This document shows, one piece after another, positions 34,166 to 42,720 of a stretch of DNA of 64,000 nucleotides (the stretch's first letter is position 1; each line of letters opens with the position of its first letter). The notes beneath the pieces are model-generated. The model was not told where the DNA came from. It did no database searches and worked only from the letters and a program-made list of their open reading frames with translations. The position numbers and the translations under genes are program-made. Source of the DNA: CAWIUB01 sp963839175 (lineage in GTDB: Bacteria; Actinomycetota; Actinomycetes; Mycobacteriales; Jatrophihabitantaceae); contig CAWIUB010000048.1 in the NCBI GenBank assembly GCA_963839175.1, positions 1 to 64,000 of the forward strand. The letters are read 5' to 3'.

Positions 34166-36048
34166 CTAGCGGGAGTTTCCGGCCTTCGTAGTTGATCAGT
34201 GCGACACGCCCTTGTGGTGCTTGGGATTCGTGGCTCGAGAGTGTATTACCTATATATGGCTTCTATTGTGGGGAAGCGGCAGGGCAGCCAGACGTACTAC
34301 TACCTGGTCGAGTCGGCGCGGGTGGGCGGCAAGCCCCGGATCGTGTCCCAGCAGTACCTGGGCAGCGCGGAGGAGGTCGCGGCCAAGTTGTCCGGCGCGC
34401 CGACGGGACAGCCGGTCCGCACCCAGCACAAACGTTTCGGGGACCTGGCCGCGGTGTGGTCGACGCTCGATCGGCTGGGCGTGGCGGCGGTGATCGACCG
34501 GGTGGCGCCGCGGCACGCGAACGCCACGGTGCCGGTGGGCACCTACATCGCGTTGGCGACCGCGAACCGGATCGTGGCGCCCTGCTCGAAGCTGGCCTTC
34601 GCCGACTGGTGGGTCAGCACCGCCGGGCCACGGTTCACCCGCCTGTGCAGGGCCGCGACCGATCACCGCCGGTTCTGGGACGCGATGGACCGCCTCGACG
34701 CGCCCGATCTTCAGCTCATCGAGGCCGAGCTGGGCCGGCGCATGGTCAGCGAGTTCGGGCTGGACCTATCCGGGCTGATGCTGGACATGACCAACTTCGC
34801 CACCTACATCGACACGGCCAACCCGAAGGCGCCGATCGCCCAACGCGGCAAGGCGAAGCAGAAACGCACCGACCTGCGCCTGGTCGGACTCGCGTTGGTC
34901 GTCACCGCCGACGGCGCGATACCGCTGCTCTCGCACGCCTACGCCGGCGACCGGCCCGACGTCACCCAGTTCGGCACCGTCATCACCGAACTGAGCACCC
35001 GCTACCGGCAACTGGTCGCGGGCCTGGAGTCGCTGACCGTGGTCTATGACGCCGGACAGAACTCCCAGGACAACCAGGAAATCATCGAAGCCTCCGGGCT
35101 GGGGTTCGTCGGCTCGCTACCGCCCTCGCAGCACCCCGAACTGCTCGCCATCCCGGCCAGCGACTACCGACCCGTCGACCGGCAGCGCTACCCCGGGCTG
35201 GGCTGCGTGGACACCACCGTCACCGCGCTCGGGGTGACCCGCCGCGCGGTGCTGACCCACTCACCGACCCTGCACGCCAAACAGTCGGCCGGTTTCGACC
35301 AGACCCTGGCCAAAACCCGCGCCCGCCTCGGCGAGTTGCAGGCCCGCCTGGCCCGCGGCCACACCCGCCGCGACAAGGCCGCCGTCCAGGCCGAGATCGC
35401 GACGATCTGCAAACCCCGCTGGGTCAACCAAGTCATCACCACCACCCTCACCGGCACCGAGCCCGCCGAGTTGCGCCTGTCCTGGCGCACCGATACCCGC
35501 GCCCGCCGACGCCTCGAGGATCGCCTGTTCGGCAAACGGATCCTGTTCACCAACCGCGAGCACTGGACCACCGCCGACGTCGTGGCCGGCTACCGCTCCC
35601 AGAACGGCGTCGAATCCGGGTTCCGGCAACTCAAAGACCCACACGTCGTCTCCTTCGCACCGATGCACCACTGGACCGAGCAGAAGATCCGCGTGCACGT
35701 GTTCTACTGCGTGCTCGCCCTGACCATCGCCCACCTGATGCGCCGGCAGGCCGAGCACGCCGGCCTCCACATGTCAGTACGCGAACTACTGGCCACCCTC
35801 GCCGGCATCGAAGAGACCGTGCTGCTCTACCACGACGGCGGCAAGGGACGCCCCCGCGCGCAACGCATACTCACCGACATCGACCCGGTCCAGCAGCAAC
35901 TCGCCGAGATCTTCGACACCGCCCGCTACGCCCCCACCCGCTGACCACCCCAGCCAGCCGACTTAGGTAATACACCAGCCACGCCCGAAACCCCAACCCG
36001 TAAGGCGAAACAGTCAAACGATCAAGAAAGCCCGGAAACTCCCGCTAG
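34166..36048 (+). mobile_element. IS1634-family-like insertion sequence, CTAG-bounded
   Basis: Terminal inverted repeats CTAGCGGGAGTTTCCGG (34166-34182) and CCGGAAACTCCCGCTAG (36032-36048) are perfect over 17 bp. CTAG at each edge may be a 4-bp target duplication (element proper 34170-36044). A second, inner perfect inverted repeat, GTGTATTACCTA (34241-34252) and TAGGTAATACAC (35964-35975), flanks the transposase gene closely. The right CTAG is shared with the next IS. Confidence 0.85.
34256..35944 (+). CDS. IS1634-family (IS4-like DDE) transposase
   Basis: A 562-residue transposase starting MASIVGKRQGSQTYYYLVES at ATG 34256. It has DLSGLMLDMTNFATYID (first acidic residue), a second-Asp region VVYDAGQNSQDN, the C-terminal NGVESGFRQLKDPHVVSFAPM with the catalytic Glu, and HWTEQKIRVHVFYCVLAL, the IS1634 signature region. 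The reading frame is intact and may be active. The gene fills almost all the space between the inner inverted repeats. Confidence 0.92.
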   Translation: MASIVGKRQGSQTYYYLVESARVGGKPRIVSQQYLGSAEEVAAKLSGAPTGQPVRTQHKRFGDLAAVWSTLDRLGVAAVIDRVAPRHANATVPVGTYIALATANRIVAPCSKLAFADWWVSTAGPRFTRLCRAATDHRRFWDAMDRLDAPDLQLIEAELGRRMVSEFGLDLSGLMLDMTNFATYIDTANPKAPIAQRGKAKQKRTDLRLVGLALVVTADGAIPLLSHAYAGDRPDVTQFGTVITELSTRYRQLVAGLESLTVVYDAGQNSQDNQEIIEASGLGFVGSLPPSQHPELLAIPASDYRPVDRQRYPGLGCVDTTVTALGVTRRAVLTHSPTLHAKQSAGFDQTLAKTRARLGELQARLARGHTRRDKAAVQAEIATICKPRWVNQVITTTLTGTEPAELRLSWRTDTRARRRLEDRLFGKRILFTNREHWTTADVVAGYRSQNGVESGFRQLKDPHVVSFAPMHHWTEQKIRVHVFYCVLALTIAHLMRRQAEHAGLHMSVRELLATLAGIEETVLLYHDGGKGRPRAQRILTDIDPVQQQLAEIFDTARYAPTR

Positions 36049-37888
36049 GAGGCCGCTGAATTAGGGCAGTTCTGGGGCTGGTCGCGGGACGGGCCGAGGG
36101 GTGAAATTGGTGGCAGCCTGCACGCGAGGTCCGGGTCGGTGCGCGGCGGAGCGGTCCGGGCTGTGCGAGAGCGCCTGGGGGTGGCCGGTGCGGGGCCAGG
36201 CGCGGCCCGGTGAGGGCCGATAGAGCTCTGATCGGCGGCTTGTCAGGTGGTCTGGGCCGCCAGAACCCAGACTCCTGCCGTACGAGTGAGTCCACGGCCG
36301 GCGAGGTTGCGCAGGTTGAGTCCGGCGGTACGGCGTGTGAGCCAGGCGTTGTTCTTGGTGGTGCCGCGGTAGCGGAGTTTCAGGCGGCGACCACCGCGGC
36401 TGGCGATCTGAGAGATGACACGCTCCACGTTGGGCCGGAACTTCCGGTACTTCTCACGTAGCTCGGGCTTTTCAGCCCAGTCACGGCGGGCTTGGCGCAG
36501 CAGGTCGTCTCGTGGGTGCAGAACGATTTTGCGGCCGGTCTTGGAAGTGGTGCACCGCTCGCGCAGGGGGCAGTCGCGGCACAGTGCGCCAAAGGTCGCC
36601 ACTCGGGTCTTCTCGCTGATCGGCCGGGTGTTGCCGGCCGGGCAGCCGGCCGTGCCCGCTTGCTCGTCGACGGTGAAGTCGTCGACGGTGAACCCGCCCT
36701 CAACCGGCGCTTGCAGCGGCTTCGGCTTGATCACGGCCTCGTCGGCGCCGGTGTCGTCGATCGCCCCACGCAGATCCCCTGTGCCATAAGCGGAATCTCC
36801 GTACCACTCGCACGTGTCCTCCTCGCGGTCGAGGAACTTCTCCGCCACTGCTGGATCGGAGTTCTCTGTCCCGGCGGCCTTGGTGAGCGCCTCGTCGGTG
36901 ATGATCCCGGTCTCCGGTTCGGCCGCCACGTGCGCCCGGTACCCGTCCCGGCGGTTCTCCGGCGACTTGCGGGTGTGCCGTGCATCCGGGTCCACAGTGG
37001 ACACCACTCGGTCCGGGGCGACCCTGCGGGCGATCCGCCACCGTCCATCGGTACCGTCAGACCCCTCGGCGGGCTCGACATCCTGACCGGCGAGCAGCGC
37101 CAGCAACGCCACCGCGAACTCCGCGTCGCCGTCCAGTTCGGCATCGGCCAACGCCGCCACCAGGGCGTGGGCGTCGTTGACCAGCGCCGACACCAGCGCA
37201 TCCTTGGCGTCCGGATCCTCCCAGTCGATGCTCGGTTTACCCGGCTGGCTGTAGTCATGGCCGGTGCAGACTGTCGCGATCTGCTCCGCCGCGCCGGGCA
37301 CCTGCCGGCGCACCCGCCGGATCGCCGAGATCAGCTGAGTGACGGTGTCCTGGGTAGCGACCGCGTCAGCCAGGATCGTGGAATCCACCGCGCGTTTCCG
37401 GCGACCGCGCAGCACCCCGGTCTGCTCGATGACATCCTTGACCGCATCGTTGACCCGGTGCGGCCGCTGCGATGTCGCCAGCCGTCGCCGCCAATACACC
37501 AGCGTCGACGCATCAAAACCCGCATCGTCCAGCGCCATCCCGGTCGCGACCTTCCATCGCAGATCACACCGCGCCGCCTCGGCGGTCTCCCGGTCCGAGA
37601 GATCATGCAAGCTCTGCAGCACCAGGATCGACGCCATCACCGACGCCGGGATCGATGGCCTGCCCTTACCCGAAGGGAAAAGGTCCTCGAACACCACATC
37701 AGGGAACAGATCCTGCCGATGCTCGGCCAAGAACTCGAACATGCTGCCCTCAGCGACCAGATGACCCACCAGAGCCTGCGCGTCCAGCAGCTCCCGGTCC
37801 GTAGCCTCCACACCCTGCACCGGAAGATCATCCAAGCCGAACCGGCGCACACCGCACACGACGCGCCGATTATTCAGCGGCCTCCTAG
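36045..37888 (-). mobile_element. IS1182-family insertion sequence flanked by CTAG
   Basis: Inverted ends GAGGCCGCTGAATTA (from 36049) and TATTCAGCGGCCTC (to 37884) match over 13 bases. They are bounded on both sides by CTAG (36045-36048 and 37885-37888), a probable target duplication. The left CTAG is also the right CTAG of the IS1634-like element, so the two elements sit back to back at one target. Confidence 0.88.
36243..37859 (-). CDS. IS1182-family transposase
   Basis: A 538-residue transposase from a GTG close to the right end. The N-terminal DUF772-type region (FPDVVFEDLFPSGKGRPSIPASVMASILVLQ, RETAEAARCDLRWKVATG) is followed by a DDE core: the first Asp in AVDSTILADAV, then GDSAYGTGDLRGAI, Cys-rich CRDCPLRERC, and a C-terminal RPNVERVISQIASRGGRR with the Glu. 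The frame is intact. Sequence beyond the GTG reads antisense into the neighbouring methyltransferase and was excluded. Confidence 0.92.
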   Translation of the reverse strand: MCGVRRFGLDDLPVQGVEATDRELLDAQALVGHLVAEGSMFEFLAEHRQDLFPDVVFEDLFPSGKGRPSIPASVMASILVLQSLHDLSDRETAEAARCDLRWKVATGMALDDAGFDASTLVYWRRRLATSQRPHRVNDAVKDVIEQTGVLRGRRKRAVDSTILADAVATQDTVTQLISAIRRVRRQVPGAAEQIATVCTGHDYSQPGKPSIDWEDPDAKDALVSALVNDAHALVAALADAELDGDAEFAVALLALLAGQDVEPAEGSDGTDGRWRIARRVAPDRVVSTVDPDARHTRKSPENRRDGYRAHVAAEPETGIITDEALTKAAGTENSDPAVAEKFLDREEDTCEWYGDSAYGTGDLRGAIDDTGADEAVIKPKPLQAPVEGGFTVDDFTVDEQAGTAGCPAGNTRPISEKTRVATFGALCRDCPLRERCTTSKTGRKIVLHPRDDLLRQARRDWAEKPELREKYRKFRPNVERVISQIASRGGRRLKLRYRGTTKNNAWLTRRTAGLNLRNLAGRGLTRTAGVWVLAAQTT

Positions 37889-38508
37889 GCAAGCAGGCCG
37901 AGCTGTTCGACTTCGACGCCGCGATGTTGGCCCGCGCCCGCCGAGTTAGCCGCGAGCAGGGCCTGACCAACGTCAGCTTCCTGCGCGCCGACGCCCAGAC
38001 CCACCACTTCCGGCCTGAGGGCTTCGATCTGGGCGTGAGCCGGTTCGGGACGATGTTCTTCACCGACCCGCTCGCCGCGTTCACCAACATCGCCCGCGCG
38101 TTGCGGCCGGGCGCACGACTGGCGCAGCTGGTCTGGCAACACAGCGACCGGCAGCAGTGGAGCGAGGTGATCCGCGACGTGTTTGGCCACGACCCGGCGC
38201 CCACCCCGGCCGCCGACCCGTTCTCGCTGGCCGACCCGGCCACCGTCGTCGCGATCATGACAGCCGCCGGCTTCACCGACGTGGACCTCATCGATGTGCG
38301 CGAGCCGGTCTACTACGGCCCCGACACCGAAACTGCGCTCGATGCCGTGCGCACCCTGCACATGACCAAGAACCTCCTCGCACCGCTGGACGCCAGCCAC
38401 GCCGCATCGGCGCTGAACCAGCTGCGCACCGCCTTGGCGGCGCGCCAGAGCAGCGGCGGCGTGTTCTTCGATTCGTGCGCCTGGCTCATCACCGCCCATC
38501 GGGAATGA
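37889..38508 (+). pseudogene. SAM-dependent methyltransferase, 5' half lost at the IS junction
   Basis: Directly after the IS1182 CTAG the frame encodes QAELFDFDAAMLARARR, EGLTNVSFLRADAQTHHF, DLGVSRFGTMFFTDPLAAF and ALRPGARLAQLVW. This is the second half of a Methyltransf_11/25 domain, with a normal C-terminus. The glycine-rich SAM motif I is missing. It is not found on the far side of the IS pair, so a deletion accompanied or followed insertion. A short ORF from ATG 37924 remains open but would be inactive. Confidence 0.82.
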
Positions 38509-38708
38509 AGCCCGCCCGCTCCGCGCAGGCGGCGGAGGGATGAGTCCGCCGCGGAACAGGCGTGACCCCTGGCCACCAGAGGCATTCACCCACTGCCATC
38601 AGGCAGAGCGGCGCGAGCGCCGATTACGTCTGCGGTCTGCGCGGAAGGTCGACGCTGCAGGAGTGGTTGTTCGGCGCGGAGATCAAGTGCCTGGGATGGC
38701 GTGTAATC

Positions 38709-39266
38709 ATGACTCGGGTGGGTCAGCGGACTGGGACGGCGATTCGATTCACGGCCAGGCTCGACACCATCAATACGTTGGCCTTGATCCGCTTGCCGGA
38801 GGAGGCGAGCCGCTACCTGCCATCACGCGGACAGGTGGCAGTCCAAGGATCGATCAACGGCCATGAGTTCCGGACCGTGCTGGAGCCGGACGGCTTGAAG
38901 GGCCACTGGATGAGGGTTGATCCAGAGCTCCAACACGTCGCTGATATTGGTCTCGGCGACATGATCAGCCTCGCCATCGAGGCATCACCGGACTGGCCGG
39001 AGCCGGACGTGCCATCAGATCTAGCAACGGCGTTGGCGTCCGCGCCGCAGAAGATCCAAGACATGTGGAGCGACATCACACCGATGGCGCGGTGGGAATG
39101 GGTGCGCTGGGTCAGCGCGACCGCGAACCCCGCAACGCGCCAGCGGCGAGTCGAAGTGAGTATCTCCAAGATGGACAACGGCAAGCGGCGGCCGTGCTGC
39201 TTTGACCTTTCCGCATGCACCGACCCAGCGGTGTCAAAGAACGGCAAGCTTCGCGGCGCAACCTGA
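38709..39266 (+). CDS. DUF1905 / YdeI-type (OmdA) protein
   Basis: A 185-residue protein. The N-terminal DUF1905 beta-barrel (IRFTARLDTINTLALIRLPEEASRYL, GSINGHEFRTVLEPDG, HWMRVDP) is followed by a YdeI/OmdA C-terminal helical domain (DLATALASAPQKIQDMWSDITPMARWEWVRWVSATANPATRQRRVE). Such fusions are common in actinobacteria. The exact role is unclear, and some relatives are linked to peptide or bacteriocin tolerance. ATG 38709 fits the domain boundary. Confidence 0.85.
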   Translation: MTRVGQRTGTAIRFTARLDTINTLALIRLPEEASRYLPSRGQVAVQGSINGHEFRTVLEPDGLKGHWMRVDPELQHVADIGLGDMISLAIEASPDWPEPDVPSDLATALASAPQKIQDMWSDITPMARWEWVRWVSATANPATRQRRVEVSISKMDNGKRRPCCFDLSACTDPAVSKNGKLRGAT

Positions 39267-39615
39267 TCCACATTCGCGGACTGTTGCTGGTCACGATGCG
39301 GTTCGCGGATGGGGGCGGTCGTGGCGAACGTGGGCAGCGGCGCTCGGCGGCACCGACGTGCCCATTTGGATCACCGGCAGTAACGCGTATCGCGTTAGGC
39401 CGGTGCCCAAACACGGTGTGCGTGATCCGGCAGGTACGCCGCGTTGATCGGGGACGTAGCCCTGTCGAGGGCACCGGGGCAGGGAGGAAGCATGCGGGGA
39501 CCGCGGTACGCGCCTGTAGGAGGGTGCTCTGCCGGGGCTGGCTGTTCCTGATCGGCGAGACCTACCCCTCGGGGTTCGGGCTCTGGGAAACCAAGGGCGT
39601 GCTGCCGATCGCGAC
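39267..39615. other. intergenic stretch with possible gene debris
   Basis: No gene with recognisable domains was found. A plus-strand frame ending at 39703 contains a protein-like patch (GETYPSGFGLWETKGVLPIA) without a convincing start, which may be debris of a lost gene. Confidence 0.35.
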
Positions 39616-40302
39616 CTACCCGGACGGCTTACGCGGCTGGGATCTGGTCGTCGACACTTCCTCCGGCTCGGCGACCGGCCCTACCGTCGGCGCTGCAGCG
39701 TGATAATCACAGCGGTCGCCTCGCGGGCTGACCACCACCGGTCCACTCGTTCGTCGCCCGCGATTACCCACTGGCCACCGCTGTGAGCGCCGATCCCGTC
39801 GTCGCGGGTCCGACCCCGTCCGGCCAACCTCAGGACAAAGTCGAGGTCGACGCTGCCTGCGCCGCGATCTCGCTGTGGCTCCGTGAGGTAAGCACCGACG
39901 CGATGTGACTACACGCTCTTGATCATAGAGACGAGCGCGAGCGCCGAATACGCGCCGGCGCGCAGGGGGGTCGAGGGCGCCGGGTCCGAAGCTCGCCTCG
40001 ACCCGCCTGCGGACCTCGTCGAGGTCGATGCCTAGGGTGGGCAGCGCGTCGGCGTCGCTGTCACGGCTGCCGGGCGATAACAGGCCGCCGCGGCCCACCA
40101 GTTGGCTTAGGGCCGCGCGGCAGGCGTCCAGGTTGACGCCAAGCTCGGTCAGCACGCTGAGCCCGGGCTCCTCTGGCTGCGCGAGGATGCCGAGCACCAG
40201 ATGCTCGGTGCCGAGCCAAGGATGCCGGAAAGTGCGCGCCTCTTGCTGGCCGCGCATGACGACCTGGCGCGCCGCCGGCGTGTACCGCTCGAACATCGTC
40301 AC
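39616..40302 (-). CDS. Clp N-domain protein with degenerate C-terminus
   Basis: The first 115 residues are a Clp repeat domain as in ClpC: MFERYTPAARQVVMRGQQEAR, HPWLGTEHLVLGILAQPEEPGLSVL, and GIDLDEVRRRVEASFGPGAL. After about residue 120 the frame turns into Arg-rich, non-conserved sequence, so the second Clp repeat is missing or frameshifted. ATG 40296 has GGAGG just upstream, and a GTG at 40302 is also in frame. It overlaps the stop of the preceding HTH gene. Such HTH/Clp-N pairs are frequent in actinobacteria. The Clp-N protein may act as an adaptor or stress sensor. Confidence 0.75.
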   Translation of the reverse strand: MTMFERYTPAARQVVMRGQQEARTFRHPWLGTEHLVLGILAQPEEPGLSVLTELGVNLDACRAALSQLVGRGGLLSPGSRDSDADALPTLGIDLDEVRRRVEASFGPGALDPPARRRVFGARARLYDQERVVTSRRCLPHGATARSRRRQRRPRLCPEVGRTGSDPRRRDRRSQRWPVGNRGRRTSGPVVVSPRGDRCDYHAAAPTVGPVAEPEEVSTTRSQPRKPSG

Positions 40303-40508
40303 CTCCGCCCGTGCTTCTTGTGCACGGCCTGCTTGCTCACCCCGAGCGCCTGACCGATCTGCTGCCAGGACCAGCCGGACCGCCTGGCGTTGTCCACCTG
40401 GAGTGCCTCCAGGCGCTCGACGAGCTGCCGCATCGCCGCCACCGCGCGCAGTCCGGCGTCGGGATCTTGGCTTGTTGCTTCCGTCGCCGCATCGACCGCT
40501 TCAATCAT
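40299..40508 (-). CDS. small helix-turn-helix regulator paired with the Clp-N gene
   Basis: A 69-residue protein. A helical N-terminus (AVAAMRQLVERLEALQVDNA) is followed by a C-terminal HTH (RSGWSWQQIGQALGVSKQAVHKKHGRR). Its stop overlaps the start of the Clp-N gene, indicating coupled translation. Two identical-arm operators lie immediately upstream, the nearer only four bases from the ATG. The transcript is probably leaderless or nearly so and autoregulated. Confidence 0.85.
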   Translation of the reverse strand: MIEAVDAATEATSQDPDAGLRAVAAMRQLVERLEALQVDNARRSGWSWQQIGQALGVSKQAVHKKHGRR

Positions 40509-40511
40509 GCC

Positions 40512-40527
40512 GTCAACTTACGTTGAC
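40512..40527. promoter_or_regulatory. operator 1 of the HTH/Clp-N pair
   Basis: GTCAAC-TTAC-GTTGAC is a perfect 6-bp-arm palindrome just upstream of the HTH start codon. Binding by the HTH dimer would block transcription. Confidence 0.7.
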
Positions 40528-40538
40528 GTGTGCCCGCT

Positions 40539-40554
40539 GTCAACGTAGGTTGAC
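40539..40554. promoter_or_regulatory. operator 2 of the HTH/Clp-N pair
   Basis: GTCAAC-GTAG-GTTGAC has the same arms as operator 1, 27 bp centre to centre. The IS630 element begins eight bases beyond it, so sequence further upstream of this promoter has been displaced. Confidence 0.7.
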
Positions 40555-40561
40555 GTGCAGT

Positions 40562-41713
40562 CTAGTGTAGTGTCTCGCAATTAGGAGACGATTGCGGTAG
40601 AGTGCCTGTATGCGCCCACCGACAGCTGCCTTGGTGATGACCGACGGTCAACGCGAAATCCTGGAAGACCTGGCGAGTTCGCGTACGGCGCCGCATCGGG
40701 AGGTGGTCCGGGCGAAGGCGTTGCTGCTGGCCGGTCAGGGTGTGGCGACACCGCGATCGCGTCACGGCTGGGGGTGTCCGCGGCCAGCGTGACCAGCTGG
40801 CGGACCCGGTTCGGCACCGACGGGTTGGCGAAGTTCGGTCGGGTACGCGAGGGGCGGGGCCGCAAGCCGTCGATCTCGGCGGAGCAGGTGGAAGCGATCG
40901 TGCATGCCACCTTGCACGACAAGCCGCCCGGGGAGACGCACTGGAGCTGCCGGTCGATGGCGAAAGCGCAGGGGGTGAGCAAGGCGACCGTGCAGCGAAT
41001 CTGGAAGGCGCGGGGACTGCAGCCGCACCGGGTGGAGACCTTCAAGCTGTCCAACGACAAGCGGTTCGAGGACAAGCTCGTCGACGTCGTCGGGCTGTAT
41101 CTGAATCCGCCGGAGAAGGCGGTGGTGTTGTGCATGGACGAGAAAAGCCAGATCCAGGCGCTGGACCGCACCCAGCCGTCGCTGCCGATGAAGAAGGGCC
41201 GGGCCGGCACGATGACGCATGACTACAAGCGCAACGGCACCACCACACTGTTCGCCGCGCTGAACGTGCTCACCGGAGTGGTCATCGGCCGGTGCCTGCC
41301 CAGGCATCGGCACACCGAGTTCCTCAAGTTCCTCCGGGTGATCGACCGGGAGGTCCCCAAGGGACTGCAGGTCCACCTGATCCTCGACAACTACGGCACC
41401 CACAAGCACGCGAACGTCGTCGCCTGGCTGGCCAAGCACCCTCGCTTCCACCTGCACTTCACGCCCACCTCCAGCTCGTGGCTGAACCTGGTGGAGCGCT
41501 GGTTCCGCAACCTCACCGACAAGGCCATCCGTCGCGGCGTGTTCCACTCCGTCCCCGACCTCATCGCCGCCATCGAGGCCTACCTCCAAGCCAACAACGA
41601 TGAGCCCAAGCCGTTCGTGTGGACCGCGACCGCGGACGAAATCCTGGAGAAGGTGCGCCGTGGGCGGGTGGCCCTCCAACCGATCGCCAGTTAAAACCGA
41701 GACACTGCACTAG
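40562..41713 (+). mobile_element. IS630-family insertion sequence at a CTAG target
   Basis: Ends CTAGTGTAGTGTCTCG (40562-40577) and CGAGACACTGCACTAG (41698-41713) are inverted repeats with one mismatch. IS630 elements duplicate TA and prefer CTAG. Here TA sits inside CTAG at both ends (40563-40564 and 41711-41712). Confidence 0.88.
40610..41694 (+). CDS. IS630-family transposase, split by a -1 frame change
   Basis: An N-terminal HTH part (from MRPPTAALVMTDGQREILEDL) runs in one frame to about 40745. The rest (TAIASRLGVSAASVTSWRTRFG, the catalytic VLCMDEKSQIQALDRT, LILDNYGTHKHANV, FTPTSSSWLNLVERWFRNLT with Glu) continues in the -1 frame to 41694. All three DDE residues are present. The switch may be programmed, as in some IS families, or a disabling mutation. 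No strong slippery heptamer is seen at the joint. Confidence 0.85.
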
Positions 41714-41973
41714 GCCTCCGAACGAAACGGAAGACCGCTCTTCGGCCACTACGCGCCGTGGCCGGCTGCGAGGCTCGGCTCACACAGAAATGATCAGGAT
41801 TGCCGAGTATGCAGCGACGTAGAGGCGGCGGTGCCTGACGACCGCCTGACGCTGGCGAGCGCCGTGGGGTGGAAGGGATCCACTGTGCCGGCTTGAGTCG
41901 GGCCGTCGTGCGACAGCGTCTCTGTTGGCCGGAGGTGGGGTCGTCGGGCAACGGCGCGCTGCCGGGCCGGGTA
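41714..41973. other. intergenic remnant between IS630 and the sigma factor gene
   Basis: A minus-strand frame ends in RLYVAAYSAILIISV just after the IS boundary. It looks protein-like but belongs to no family I can name. Otherwise nothing is seen. Confidence 0.3.
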
Positions 41974-42573
41974 TCAGTTGCGGTCGGAGCAGCTGCAGCT
42001 GCCGCTGCTGGGGTGGTAGGAGATGATCGCGCCGAGCCGGTCGACTTGCACGGCGCAGCAGTCGGTCAGCAGTTGCTTGAGCTGGCGGCGGGCCCGCTGG
42101 ACCCGGGACTTCATCCCTGACGTTGAGATACCCAGCGCGGAGCCGGCGGTGTGATGGCTCTGCCCGGCGAGGTCGACCCGGTCGAGCGCCTCCCGATAGA
42201 TCTCGGGTAGCTGAGCGAGCAGTGGTCGCAGGCAGCCGGCGAGATCGCGGGTGGCCTGGTTCGGCCGGTCGTCGACGGGCGCAGGCTCTGGCCACAGTTC
42301 GGCGGCGACCTGGTCCAGCGGCTCGTGGATGTGCCGGGTGCGGTAGTGGTCGATGACGGCGTTGCGCGCCGACCGGTATAGCCACGCGGCCGGGTTGTCG
42401 ACATGCTGCAGGGCACCGGCGGCGACGCTGCGTACCAGCACGTCTTGGGCAATGTCGGCGGCAACGTCGTCGTTGCCCACCCGTACGGCAATGAAGGATC
42501 GAAGCCGCGCGAACGTCTCGTCCCAGCTGGAATCGATCTGTTCCGTGGTCGGCCGGTTCTCGTCGACGTGCAT
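41974..42573 (-). CDS. ECF-type sigma factor (SigZ-like) with Cys-rich tail
   Basis: A 199-residue sigma-70 family protein. Region 2 is WDETFARLRSFIAVRV, DIAQDVLVRSVAAGAL, AAWLYRSARNAVIDHYRTR. Region 4 is LPEIYREALDRVDLAGQSHHTAGSALGISTSGMKSRVQRARRQL. A C-terminal extension carries CC and then CSC (TDCCAVQV, SGSCSCSDRN), resembling the cysteine tails of SigZ-like proteins and possibly binding metal or arsenic. ATG 42573 has GAGGAG upstream. It is divergent from the ArsI/CadI-type gene, with no anti-sigma gene nearby. Confidence 0.87.
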   Translation of the reverse strand: MHVDENRPTTEQIDSSWDETFARLRSFIAVRVGNDDVAADIAQDVLVRSVAAGALQHVDNPAAWLYRSARNAVIDHYRTRHIHEPLDQVAAELWPEPAPVDDRPNQATRDLAGCLRPLLAQLPEIYREALDRVDLAGQSHHTAGSALGISTSGMKSRVQRARRQLKQLLTDCCAVQVDRLGAIISYHPSSGSCSCSDRN

Positions 42574-42720
42574 GGCTGCGCTCCTCGTCCCGACCATAGT
42601 GACGAACCAGGCCGGCGAGGGACGCATCGGTCGCCGGCCGTGCGTCCGGTGAGCTCTTCATTCGTCTGCTATGCCGAATCGCCGGGAACGGCCCGGCGAC
42701 GACATACGGAGCACATCGTG

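Noticed and set aside
36243..38291. 682-residue version of the first IS1182 transposase
   Set aside because: The first 144 residues are antisense to the methyltransferase fragment and lie outside the IS boundary at 37884.
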